Shown here piece by piece: positions 44,655 to 52,869 of a stretch of 64,000 bases of DNA. Numbering within the stretch: position 1 is the first letter of the stretch; every line of letters begins with the position of its first letter. Both the position numbers and the translations under genes were made by a program. The notes below the pieces were generated by a model, which was given only the letters and a program-made list of their open reading frames with translations, made no database searches and had not been told where the DNA came from. Where the stretch lies: the NCBI RefSeq assembly GCF_004919045.1, contig NZ_SWDW01000002.1:294751-358750 (forward strand), in the 5' to 3' direction. The DNA comes from Sinomonas albida. GTDB lineage: Bacteria; Actinomycetota; Actinomycetes; Actinomycetales; Micrococcaceae.

Positions 44655-45439
44655 GTCACCGTCCCCAGTGGTCCGTAGTCTGCGTACACCGTGTCGCCCG
44701 CGTACACCCAGGCGGGGCGCGTGAACGAGCCCGCGAGCACGAGGTCGCCCGCGCGGAGCGACTGGCCGTGCTGGGCGAGCTTGTCCGCGAGCCACGCGAC
44801 GCCCTGAGCCGGGTGGTTGAGGACTCCTGCCGCGACGCCCGTTTCGACGATCTCCTGGTTCTGGTACAGGAGCGCCGAGACCCAGCGGAGGTCGACGTCG
44901 TGCGGCCGCACCGGCCGCCCGCCGACGACCATGGCGCCCATCGCGGCGTTGTCCGAGATGGTGTCGACGATCGTGCGGCCCTGCATCTCGATGCGCGAGT
45001 CGAGGATCTCGAGGGCAGGCACCACGTAGTCCGTCGCGTCGAGCACGTCGAAGAGCGTGGTGCTCTGACCTGTGAGGGCCTGCCCTTTGAGGTCCTGATT
45101 GAGCTTGAACGCCAGCTCGACCTCGATCCGGGGGTGCGTGTATCGGGCCCACTCCACGACGGAGCCGTTCTCGAGCACCATGTCGTCGAAGATGACGCCG
45201 TAGTCGGGCTCGGTGATGCCGGTCGCGGCCTGCATGGCCTTCGACGTCAGGCCGATCTTGCGGCCCACCACGCGCTTGCCCTGCTCCTCGAGCCGCGAGG
45301 CCCAGAGCTTCTGCACGGCGTACGAATCCTCGATGTCCATGCCCTCGTACCGGGTGTGCAGGAGCGGGACGGGCGTGCGCGTCCGCCCCGCCTCCACGAG
45401 CTCGTCTGCGATCTGCTGGATCGCCTGCGCGTCGAGCAT
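44639..45439 (-). CDS. hpaH: 2-oxo-hept-4-ene-1,7-dioate hydratase
   Basis: A 266-residue hydratase of the HpaH/MhpD/4-oxalocrotonate decarboxylase family. Conserved parts are the GRKIGLTSKAMQ segment, the EPDYGVIFDDM segment, the metal site around IEVELAFKL (Glu-x-Glu) and the LEILDSRIE segment. It adds water to 2-oxohept-4-ene-1,7-dioate, giving the HpaI substrate. It lies 2 bp after the hpaD stop. Confidence 0.92.
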   Translation of the reverse strand: MLDAQAIQQIADELVEAGRTRTPVPLLHTRYEGMDIEDSYAVQKLWASRLEEQGKRVVGRKIGLTSKAMQAATGITEPDYGVIFDDMVLENGSVVEWARYTHPRIEVELAFKLNQDLKGQALTGQSTTLFDVLDATDYVVPALEILDSRIEMQGRTIVDTISDNAAMGAMVVGGRPVRPHDVDLRWVSALLYQNQEIVETGVAAGVLNHPAQGVAWLADKLAQHGQSLRAGDLVLAGSFTRPAWVYAGDTVYADYGPLGTVTCRFV

Positions 45440-45441
45440 GC

Positions 45442-46539
45442 TCAGACCTGGCTTCCGAGCTTGAAGCCCTTCGAGGCCTCGCCGCGGTACGAGCCGGACT
45501 CGTCGCCGGCGCGGGTGTAGGAGAAGCCGTCCGCGCCGATGGTCACGGCCATCTCGGACTTGTCCTCGCGCTTGACGACCTCCTGCGGGTTGCCGTCGAG
45601 GTCGAGCACGAGCGAGGCCTCCGTGTACCAGCTCGGCACGACCGGGTTGCCCCACCAGTCGCGGCGCTGGTTGTCGTGGACGTCCCACGTGATGGTGGGG
45701 TTGTCCGGGTCGCCCGTGTAGTAGTCCTGGGTGTAGATCTCCACGCGGTGGCCGTCAGGATCGAGGATGTAGAGGTAGAACGCGTTCGAGACGCCGTGGC
45801 GGCCCGGCCCGCGCTCGATCCGGTCCGACAGGCGCAGGGCGCCCATCTTGTCGCAGATCTGGATGATGTTGTGCTTCTCGTGCGTCGAGAACGCGATGTG
45901 GTGGAGGCGAGGGCCGTCGCCACCGGTGAGCGCGGTGTCGTGGACGGTCTGCTTGCGGTGCAGCCAGGCCGCGTACGTGGTGCCCTCCGAGTCCTTGATG
46001 TCCTCCGAGACGCGGAAGCCGAGGCCCTCGAGGTAGGCGCGGCCGCGGGGGACGTCGGGCGTGACCTGGTTGAAGTGGTCGAGGCGCACGAGCTCGCCGG
46101 CCGAATAGAGGTCGTAGCGCATGTGCAGGCGCTCGACGTGCTCGACGTCGTAGAAGAACTCGTACGGGAAGCCGAGCGGGTCTTCGACGCGCACGGCGTC
46201 GCCGATGCCGCGCACGAAGCCCTCCTTGCGCCGCTCGGTCCGGCAACCGAGCTCCTTGAAGTACGCCTCGGCCTTGTCCACGTCTTCCGGCGTCCGAACG
46301 CGGAACGCGAACGCCGCGGCGGCAGCGATCGGCCCCTTGCGCAGCACGAGGTTGTGGTGGATGAACTCCTCGAAGGAGCGCAGGTAGATCGCCTCGTCGT
46401 CCTCGTACGTCACGTGGAGGCCCAGGAGGTCCACGTAGAACGCGCGCGACTTCTCGAGGTCCGTGACCACGAGGTCGAGGTAGGCGCAGCGGACGATGTC
46501 CGGGGCGGGGACTGTTGGCTGGGGGAGGGGGGTGCTCAT
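45442..46539 (-). CDS. hpaD: 3,4-dihydroxyphenylacetate (homoprotocatechuate) 2,3-dioxygenase
   Basis: A 365-residue extradiol ring-cleaving dioxygenase of the vicinal oxygen chelate fold. The length and residue numbering match the Brevibacterium fuscum and Arthrobacter globiformis (MndD) enzymes: metal ligands His155, His214 and Glu267, with second-sphere His200 and Tyr257 also conserved. Fe(II) or Mn(II) may be used. The ATG follows GAAGAGGAG. Confidence 0.96.
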   Translation of the reverse strand: MSTPLPQPTVPAPDIVRCAYLDLVVTDLEKSRAFYVDLLGLHVTYEDDEAIYLRSFEEFIHHNLVLRKGPIAAAAAFAFRVRTPEDVDKAEAYFKELGCRTERRKEGFVRGIGDAVRVEDPLGFPYEFFYDVEHVERLHMRYDLYSAGELVRLDHFNQVTPDVPRGRAYLEGLGFRVSEDIKDSEGTTYAAWLHRKQTVHDTALTGGDGPRLHHIAFSTHEKHNIIQICDKMGALRLSDRIERGPGRHGVSNAFYLYILDPDGHRVEIYTQDYYTGDPDNPTITWDVHDNQRRDWWGNPVVPSWYTEASLVLDLDGNPQEVVKREDKSEMAVTIGADGFSYTRAGDESGSYRGEASKGFKLGSQV

Positions 46540-46595
46540 GTTGTTCTCCTCTTCGAGATTCAGGCGGACGACGGCGGGGGCGTGCCTGGTGCGCG

Positions 46596-48101
46596 TCAGG
46601 CGCCGAACTTGGGCGTGTGGACGTCGCCGAGCGTGATGTGCACGGCCTGCTGGTCGGTGTAGAAGTCGATCGAGCGGTAGCCGCCCTCGTGGCCGAGCCC
46701 CGAGGCCTTGACCCCGCCGAACGGCGTGCGCAGGTCGCGGACGTTGTGCGAGTTGAGCCACACCATTCCCGCCTGGACTGACTGGGCGAAGTTGTGGGCC
46801 CGCTTGAGGTCATTGGTCCACACGTACGCGGCGAGACCGTACTTCGTGTTGTTGGCCAGCGAGAGGGCCTCGTCGTCGTCGTCGAACGGCGTGATCGCGA
46901 CGACCGGCCCGAAGATCTCCTCCTGGAAGATCCGTGCGTCCGGCTTGACGTCCGCGAACACGGTCGGCGCCACGTAGGAGCCGTTCTCCTGGCCCTCCGG
47001 CAGGTGAGCCGGGCGACCGCCGCCAGCGAGGAGCCGGCCCTCGGTCTTGCCGATCTCGACGTAGCTCATGACCTTGTCGTAGTGCTCCGGGTGCACGAGC
47101 GCGCCGACCTGCGTCTTCGGGTCGTGCGGGTCGCCGACCACGATGTTCTTGGCCCGCTCCGCGTAGCGCTCGGTGAACTCGTCGTAGACGCTCCGCTCGA
47201 CGAGAATGCGCGAACCGGCCGTGCAGCGCTCGCCGTTGAGCGAGAAGACGCCGAAAAGGGTCGAGTCGATCGCGGCGTCGAGGTCGGCGTCGGCGAAGAC
47301 GACGGCGGGGGACTTGCCGCCGAGCTCCATCGACATGCCCTTGAGGTTCTCCGCGCAGTTGCGGAAGATAAGCTGCCCGGTCGAGGACTCGCCCGTGAAC
47401 GAGATGAGCGGGACGCCGGGGTGCTTCACGAGGGAATCGCCCGCGGTCTCGCCGAAGCCGTTCACGAGATTGAAGACACCCTCGGGCAGGCCCGCCTCCT
47501 CGAAGATCCCGGCCCACAGCGACGCCGAGAGCGGCGTGAACTCGGCGGGCTTGAGCACCACGGTGCAGCCCGACGCGAGCGCCGGAGCGAGCTTCCACGA
47601 CTCGAGCATGAACGGCGTGTTCCACGGCGTGATGAGGCCGGCGACGCCGATCGGCTTGCGGTTGACGTAGTTGAGCTGGCTTCCCGGCACCTTCAGGGCG
47701 TTGTCTTGCTGGGCCACGATGAGGTCCGCGAAGAAGCGGAAGTTCTCCGCCGCGCGCTGGGCCTGGCCGCGCGCCTGGGTGATCGGCAGGCCCGTGTCGA
47801 ACGTCTCCATCTCGGCGAGCCGATCCTCCTGCGCCTCGACGGCGTCCGCGATGGCGTTGAGGATGCGCGCGCGGGCCCGCGGCTTCATCCGCGGCCAGGG
47901 CCCGTGCTCGAACGCCTCGGTGGCGGCGGCGACGGCGGCGTCGATGTCCGCCTTCTGGCCCGACGCCGCGGTCGCGTACGTGGTGTTCGTGACGGGGTCG
48001 AGCACCTCGAACGTCTCACCGCCGATCGAGTCGACGCGCTGGCCGCCGATGTAGTGCTGGAGGTGAGTCGGCAGGTTCTCGGGCACGAAGTGCTTGCTCA
48101 T
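46596..48101 (-). CDS. hpaE: 5-carboxymethyl-2-hydroxymuconate semialdehyde dehydrogenase
   Basis: A 501-residue aldehyde dehydrogenase. NAD-site TPWNTPF and FTGESSTGQ, the catalytic Glu in MELGGKSP and the nucleophile in NGERCTAGSR are all present. The operon position between the dioxygenase and regulator assigns it to oxidation of the ring-cleavage semialdehyde. ATG 48101 follows AAGGAG. Confidence 0.93.
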   Translation of the reverse strand: MSKHFVPENLPTHLQHYIGGQRVDSIGGETFEVLDPVTNTTYATAASGQKADIDAAVAAATEAFEHGPWPRMKPRARARILNAIADAVEAQEDRLAEMETFDTGLPITQARGQAQRAAENFRFFADLIVAQQDNALKVPGSQLNYVNRKPIGVAGLITPWNTPFMLESWKLAPALASGCTVVLKPAEFTPLSASLWAGIFEEAGLPEGVFNLVNGFGETAGDSLVKHPGVPLISFTGESSTGQLIFRNCAENLKGMSMELGGKSPAVVFADADLDAAIDSTLFGVFSLNGERCTAGSRILVERSVYDEFTERYAERAKNIVVGDPHDPKTQVGALVHPEHYDKVMSYVEIGKTEGRLLAGGGRPAHLPEGQENGSYVAPTVFADVKPDARIFQEEIFGPVVAITPFDDDDEALSLANNTKYGLAAYVWTNDLKRAHNFAQSVQAGMVWLNSHNVRDLRTPFGGVKASGLGHEGGYRSIDFYTDQQAVHITLGDVHTPKFGA

Positions 48102-48137
48102 GCTGTGCTCCTTGCAGAGGGTGATGAAGAGGCGTTC

Positions 48138-48851
48138 TCAGAGGGTCGGGAAGTGGGGGTGGGCTCCTGTGCTGGCCAGGTACGCGTCGAGCGTGGCCGA
48201 GCGGTGCCGTCGTGCCGCGAGCTCGATCTCTGGCGTCGGGGCGCCGCGCTCGATGAGGCGCAGGAGCTCCTCGTGCTCGGCGACCGACTCGCTGGCCCGC
48301 TCGGGCACGAAGCTGAACGTCGAGCCGCGGAGGGCCGTGAGGCGGTTCCAGCCGCGGTGGACCAGGTCCAGGATGTGGGGGTTCGGGCAGTGTTCGAACA
48401 GGACGCTGTGGAACTCGTGGTTGAGCCGCGTGAACTCCACGGGATCGAACTGGTGGTCGTCATCGACCATCGCGCGCATGCGGGCGTTGACCTCGCGCGC
48501 GGCGGCAAGGTCCGAACGGCCGACGGCGGGAGCGGACAGGGCGGTCGCCGCACCTTCGACGAGGCTCAGCGTCTGCATCGTGTAGAGATATTCGATCGGG
48601 TCGATACCGGCCACGGTCGCGCCGACGTTCTTCTCGAACGTCACGAGCCCCTCCGCCTCGAGCCTGCGCACGGCCTCGCGCACCGGCACCACGGAGATGC
48701 CGAGCTCGCCCGCGACCTGGGCGAGGACGAGCCGCGCCCCCGCCGCGAGGGAGCCCGAGACGATCTGGGCGTGCAGCCACTCGTACGCGAGCTGGGACTT
48801 GCTCGAGGCGGGCGCGGGGGCCGGCGCGGCTGCGCGGGTAGGCGCGCTCAT
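48138..48851 (-). CDS. GntR family (FCD domain) regulator of the hpa operon
   Basis: A 237-residue regulator. The winged helix (LGISVVPVREAVRRLEAEGL) is at residues ~55-75 after an Ala/Pro-rich N-terminus. An FCD domain with the FTRLNHEFHSVLFEH metal motif follows. It overlaps the upstream fusion gene by 4 nt (ATGA), so it is a member of the operon it probably represses through the 33-bp palindrome at 50479. Confidence 0.88.
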   Translation of the reverse strand: MSAPTRAAAPAPAPASSKSQLAYEWLHAQIVSGSLAAGARLVLAQVAGELGISVVPVREAVRRLEAEGLVTFEKNVGATVAGIDPIEYLYTMQTLSLVEGAATALSAPAVGRSDLAAAREVNARMRAMVDDDHQFDPVEFTRLNHEFHSVLFEHCPNPHILDLVHRGWNRLTALRGSTFSFVPERASESVAEHEELLRLIERGAPTPEIELAARRHRSATLDAYLASTGAHPHFPTL

Positions 48852-50410
48852 CGCTGTCGGCTCGCTTCGCTCGCCGAGGTCTCGGCCTCGTAGCGGGCTC
48901 TCCAGCCAGCGTTCATCGGGAACAGCCCGTCGACCGGGTGTCCCTCTGCGACCCGCTGCGCGACCCACGCCTCCTCGCGCTCCTGGGCGGCGGCGTCGTT
49001 CGCTACCTCTTCGGCGAGCTGCGGCGGGATGACGACGATGCCGTCCTCGTCGGCGACGATCACGTCGCCCGGCTGCACGGCCGCGCCGCCGCACGCGATG
49101 GTCTCGTCGACGGCCCACGGGACGTGTCTGCGGCCGAGGACGGCGGGGTGCGGGGTGGCGCCCCACGCCGGGATCTCCATGGCGGAGACCGGGCCGAAGT
49201 CGCGGATGCCGCCGTCGGTGATGACCGCCGCCGCGCCGAGGACCTGCGCGCGGAGAGCCAGGACGTCGCCGAGCGTTCCCGAGGTCTTGTCGCCGCGGGC
49301 ATCCATGACGAGGACATCGCCCTCGCGGAGCGAGTCGACGGCGCGCTTCTGCGCGTTGTAGCCGCCTCCGTGGGCTTTGAAGAGGTCCTCGCGGGCCGGG
49401 ATGTAGCGGAGCGTGCGGGCCGTCCCGACGACCTTCGCGCCCGGCTTGGTGGGAATGAGGCCCTCGATGTGGCAGTTCTGCATCCCGCGCCGGCGGAGCT
49501 GGACGCTCAGCGTCGCGGTTCCCACGGAGCGGAGGGTCGCGGTGAGCTCGGGGGTGAGGACGCTCGCGGGGCGGGAATCGGCTGGCTGGGAAACGCCAGC
49601 GGAGGATGCTGTGGCGGGCTCCGGCGTGGCGGATGCCGGGACAGGGGAGAGTCCCGCCGCCTCGGCGGAGCCCCATGCGTCGATCCGGTCCGCGTCGGTG
49701 AGCCTCGGCATCGCGCCGAACGGCTCGAGCCCTGCGGCCTCGACCACCCGGTTGCCGAGCCGCCCGGTGGTGAGGGCGGCGCCGTCGTCCGTCGTGCCCT
49801 CGACCTCGACCTCGACGAGGTCGCCCGGCTGGGCGACCGTCGCGCCCGCCGGGGTTCCCGTGAGGATGATGTCCCCCGGCTCGAGCGTCATGAGCCGCGA
49901 CAGGTCCGCGACGAGCTGGGCGAACGGGAACAGGAGCGTCGACGTCGAGTCGTCCTGGATGAGCTCGCCGTTGATCCAGGTCCGGACCCGGAGGCCCGCG
50001 GGGTCGAGCTCCTGCGCCGGGAGGAGCGTCGGGCCGATCGGAGCGATCCCGTCCACGCCCTTCGAGCGCAGGTTGGAGCCCTTGTCGGGCCACCGGAGGT
50101 CGGCGAGACCTGCATCGTTGGCGGCGGTCACGGCGCCCACGTGGCGCCACGCGTCCTCGGGGGAGACCCGGCGGGCGCGGCTCCCGATCACGAGCGCGAC
50201 CTCGCCCTCGACCGTAAGGAGCTCGACGCCGTGCGGGCGCCGGAGGGCGGCGCCGTGCAGCGCGAGCGACGTCGCGGGCTTGAGGAAGTAGGAGGGGACC
50301 GCCGGCGTGCGGCCGCGCTGGGCCGCGCGGCTGGGGTAGTTGAGGTGGACAGCGATGACCTTCCCGGCGGCGTCGATCGTGTCCTGGCCAAGCTGCTCCG
50401 GTCGCTCCAC
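48848..50410 (-). CDS. Fused FAH-domain / RraA-domain protein (HpaG position)
   Basis: A 520-residue fusion. Residues ~20-228 form a fumarylacetoacetate hydrolase domain with metal ligands Glu68, Glu70 and Asp99, the GSNLRSKGVDG segment and the LTGTPAG loop. A Pro/Ala/Ser linker covers ~255-285. Residues ~287-515 form an RraA-like aldolase/decarboxylase domain with the active-site TDGGIRD at 398-404. E. coli HpaG is a tandem FAH protein (OPET decarboxylase plus HHDD isomerase); here RraA seems to replace the second half. GTG 50410 is preferred for its GGAGAGG; a frame-open ATG at 50497 lies inside the operator. Confidence 0.82.
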   Translation of the reverse strand: MERPEQLGQDTIDAAGKVIAVHLNYPSRAAQRGRTPAVPSYFLKPATSLALHGAALRRPHGVELLTVEGEVALVIGSRARRVSPEDAWRHVGAVTAANDAGLADLRWPDKGSNLRSKGVDGIAPIGPTLLPAQELDPAGLRVRTWINGELIQDDSTSTLLFPFAQLVADLSRLMTLEPGDIILTGTPAGATVAQPGDLVEVEVEGTTDDGAALTTGRLGNRVVEAAGLEPFGAMPRLTDADRIDAWGSAEAAGLSPVPASATPEPATASSAGVSQPADSRPASVLTPELTATLRSVGTATLSVQLRRRGMQNCHIEGLIPTKPGAKVVGTARTLRYIPAREDLFKAHGGGYNAQKRAVDSLREGDVLVMDARGDKTSGTLGDVLALRAQVLGAAAVITDGGIRDFGPVSAMEIPAWGATPHPAVLGRRHVPWAVDETIACGGAAVQPGDVIVADEDGIVVIPPQLAEEVANDAAAQEREEAWVAQRVAEGHPVDGLFPMNAGWRARYEAETSASEASRQR

Positions 50411-50478
50411 GGATTCCTCTCCCTCGAGTCGCCAGTCCGTAGAACCTGAGCGGGCCGCGGAGGGCCCCTTAAGCCGGA

Positions 50479-50511
50479 CTGGATCGTATACGATCATCGT
50501 ATACGATCCAG
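50479..50511. promoter_or_regulatory. 33-bp perfect inverted repeat, operator of the hpa operon
   Basis: CTGGATCGTATACGAT (50479-50494) is repeated inverted at 50496-50511 around one central base. Each arm holds its own palindrome ATCGTATACGAT (50483-50494 and 50496-50507), giving two sites 13 bp apart. The minus-strand TACGAT within it is a plausible -10 for the fusion gene. Confidence 0.75.
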
Positions 50512-50548
50512 TGTGCCCCGGGAGGGGCCGGGCGTCAACCCCCGGGGA

Positions 50549-51376
50549 TCAACCCTCTCCGAGGAACTCGATCGCGGCCTGCTTGAACGCCCGCGCCGTG
50601 ACGGCGTTGACGTGGTTCCGGCCCGGGATGACCACGACCTTCGCCGACGGCACCAGGCCATGCAGGCCCTCGAGCCCCTCGACGCGCTCGTCCTTCTCAC
50701 CCGCGACGATGAGGAGGGGCTGCTTCGGCACGGCCTCGGCGGCGTCGAACGGTTCCTCCTTGACGGCCTCGACGAGCGAGAGGAGGGCGTACATGTCGGA
50801 GCCGGGGGAGGCCTGGGCCATCGTCACGAGGCCCGCGGTCGAGGCGTCTTCGATCGGCGTGCCGTCCGCGAGGAAGCGCTGCGCCGCGACGAGGTCGAAC
50901 TCGGCGAGCGGATCGCGCGAGCTCGGGCCGCCGAGCACGAGCCGCCGCACGATTGCGGGCTGCGTGGCCCCGAACTCCCACGCGAGCCGCGATCCCAGCG
51001 AGTACCCGACGACGTCGAGCCCGCTGTCGGGGTGTCCGGGCTCGATCGGGCGCGCCCCGGCGTCGGACGCGATCTGCAAGAGGTCGGCGCGGATGCGGCT
51101 CGGCGAGTACGAGTCGACGTCCTCGGGCGCGGAACTGAGCCCGTGCCCCGGGAGGTCGACGGCGATGACGTAGCGCCCTGCCTCCCGCAGCGCCGAGATC
51201 CACCCGCTCTGCTCCCAGTTGAGGGCGATCGAGGACGCGAAGCCGTGGATGAGCAGGACCGGCGGCAAGGCCGCGGGATGCTCGGGCTCGTACGTCTGGA
51301 CATTGAGCCCCGGGTCCGTGCCCTCGACCGTGTGGTGCACAGCCGCACCTGCGTGCCGGCCCGTCGTCATCTCCAT
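50549..51376 (-). CDS. Alpha/beta hydrolase downstream of the lipoyl protein
   Basis: A 275-residue alpha/beta hydrolase with LIHGFASS (oxyanion loop), VDLPGHG, the nucleophile elbow GYSLGS, an Asp in AGEKDERV and a His in GRNHVNA, so the triad is complete. It starts 49 bp after the lipoyl-domain gene in the same orientation. In Pseudomonas-type acetoin dehydrogenase E2 (AcoC) a lipoyl domain is fused to such a hydrolase domain, so this may be the separated second half. An ordinary esterase is the alternative. A TAGGGT box at 51418-51413 could drive it separately. Confidence 0.75.
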   Translation of the reverse strand: MEMTTGRHAGAAVHHTVEGTDPGLNVQTYEPEHPAALPPVLLIHGFASSIALNWEQSGWISALREAGRYVIAVDLPGHGLSSAPEDVDSYSPSRIRADLLQIASDAGARPIEPGHPDSGLDVVGYSLGSRLAWEFGATQPAIVRRLVLGGPSSRDPLAEFDLVAAQRFLADGTPIEDASTAGLVTMAQASPGSDMYALLSLVEAVKEEPFDAAEAVPKQPLLIVAGEKDERVEGLEGLHGLVPSAKVVVIPGRNHVNAVTARAFKQAAIEFLGEG

Positions 51377-51425
51377 GAGCGCCTGCTCTCCCGTGCCGTT
51401 CCCGTTACTTCCACCCTAGGTGCCG

Positions 51426-51755
51426 TCAGTCCTCGTCCAGATTCGCGTTCAGGCGCACGCGGCGCTTGGGCGCGTCCTCGGAGGGAACGGTGCCGACGAT
51501 CCCGGCCGTGTCGTCCGCGACCTCGAACACGATGAGCGGCTCGCCCACCTTGATGACCTCGCCCGGCGCGCCGTAGAGCTTGAGCACCTTGCCGGACTGG
51601 GGCGAGGGCAGCTCGAGCGCCGACTTCGTGGTCTCGACCTCGACCAGCGGCTGGTTCCGCTCGACCTGGTCGCCCTCGGCGACGAGCCACTCGAGCACGG
51701 TCGCCTCGATGAGGCCTTCGCCGAGGTCGGGGAGGGGGAAGGGAAGCTCAGCCAC
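51426..51755 (-). CDS. Stand-alone lipoyl-domain protein (E2-like, no acyltransferase domain)
   Basis: A 109-residue protein that is essentially one lipoyl domain: DLGEGLIEATVLEW, lipoyl-lysine Lys44 in VEVETTKSALE, and the GEVIKVGEPL turn. It ends after a 25-residue acidic/basic tail, with no peripheral subunit-binding domain and no CoA acyltransferase core (normal E2 is 370-550 residues). It overlaps the E1-beta gene by 8 nt, so it belongs to the complex. The GTG start directly precedes the domain. Confidence 0.85.
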   Translation of the reverse strand: MAELPFPLPDLGEGLIEATVLEWLVAEGDQVERNQPLVEVETTKSALELPSPQSGKVLKLYGAPGEVIKVGEPLIVFEVADDTAGIVGTVPSEDAPKRRVRLNANLDED

Positions 51756-52869
51756 GCTTGTACTCCAATACTCGTTGGATGCCGAACAGGATCCGGTCGA
51801 TGTTCGGGATGTACTCGTCCTCCAGGTCGCCTGAGGGATACGGTACGTCGAAGCCCGTGACGCGCTCAACGGGTGCCTTGAGGGTTCCGAAGCAGCGCTC
51901 CGTGACGAGCTGGGCCACCTCTGCGCCGAGGCCGGACGTGCGCGGTCCCTCGTGGACGACGACGGCGCGCCGCGTCTTCCCGACCGACGACGCCAGGGCC
52001 TCGGCGTCGATGGGCTTGAGCCACCGGAGGTCGAGGACCTCGACGTCGATGCCGTCCTCCGCCGCGAGGTCCGCGACTTGGAGGCAGCGGGCCACCATGG
52101 CGCCCCACGCGACGAGCGTGAGGTGGCGGCCCGGACGGGCGATGCGCGCGCCGGTGAGGCCAGCGTCGGTCAGGTCAGCAGCGCCCAGCGACCTCCCGCC
52201 GTCGTTGGTCGCCGCAGCCGCCGCAGCCGCCGAAGCCGCCGCAGCCGCCGAAGCCGCCGCGGCAGCCTCGGTCACCACCTCGCCCTTCTGCCAGTACCGC
52301 GACTTGGGCTCCATGAAGATGACCGGGTCCGGCATGCGGACCGCGGCCTTGAGGAGCGAGTAGCCCTGCTGCGGGTCGGCTGGCGAAACGACCTTGAGGC
52401 CGGGCACATGCGCGAAGAGCGCCTCGAGGCTCTCGCCGTGGTGCTCGGGGGCGCGGATGCCGCCGAAGCTCGGAACGCGCAGCGTCACCGGCATCGGCAC
52501 GGCGCCGCGGCTGCGGTAGTTCATGCGCGCAAGCTGGCACACGATCTGATTGATCGCGGGGTAGGCGAAGCCGTCGAACTGGACCTCGGGGACCGGGTGG
52601 AAGCCGGCCATCGCGAGGCCGATCGACATGCCCAGGATGCCCGACTCGGCGAGGGGCGTGTCGAAGACGCGCTCCGCGCCGTGCTTGGCCGCGAGCCCCG
52701 ACGTCACGCGGAACACGCCGCCGAGCGTGCCGACGTCCTCGCCGAGCACGAGCGCCTTCGGGTCCTCCGCGAGGAGCTCGTCGAGCGCGAGGTTGAGCGC
52801 GCCCTGGAGGGAGAGCGTGACTGTTCCGGCTCCGGCTCCGGCTTCGCTGGTGGTGAGCGTCTCACTCAT
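51748..52869 (-). CDS. 2-oxoacid dehydrogenase E1 component, beta subunit
   Basis: A 373-residue transketolase-like E1-beta. Conserved parts are GEDVGTLGGVF, DTPLAESGILG, VQFDGFAYPAINQI and the C-terminal HEGPRTSGLGAEVA. Residues ~201-245 are an insertion absent from normal E1-beta, starting with about 20 residues of Ala and Ser encoded by an 18-bp GCC-rich tandem repeat (52208-52268). It overlaps the genes on both sides by 8 nt. Substrate could be pyruvate or branched-chain keto acids. Confidence 0.9.
   Translation of the reverse strand: MSETLTTSEAGAGAGTVTLSLQGALNLALDELLAEDPKALVLGEDVGTLGGVFRVTSGLAAKHGAERVFDTPLAESGILGMSIGLAMAGFHPVPEVQFDGFAYPAINQIVCQLARMNYRSRGAVPMPVTLRVPSFGGIRAPEHHGESLEALFAHVPGLKVVSPADPQQGYSLLKAAVRMPDPVIFMEPKSRYWQKGEVVTEAAAAASAAAAASAAAAAAATNDGGRSLGAADLTDAGLTGARIARPGRHLTLVAWGAMVARCLQVADLAAEDGIDVEVLDLRWLKPIDAEALASSVGKTRRAVVVHEGPRTSGLGAEVAQLVTERCFGTLKAPVERVTGFDVPYPSGDLEDEYIPNIDRILFGIQRVLEYKRG

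Noticed and set aside
50411..50497. ATG at 50497 as start of the FAH-RraA gene
   Set aside because: It lies within the 33-bp operator and adds a nonconserved N-terminus. GTG 50410 has a good ribosome-binding site directly before the domain.
51426..51755. Lipoyl protein as a simple frameshifted E2 pseudogene
   Set aside because: Only 49 bp separate its stop from the next intact gene, so no E2 core sequence remains in any frame. The overlapping starts and intact lipoyl lysine indicate a functional gene.
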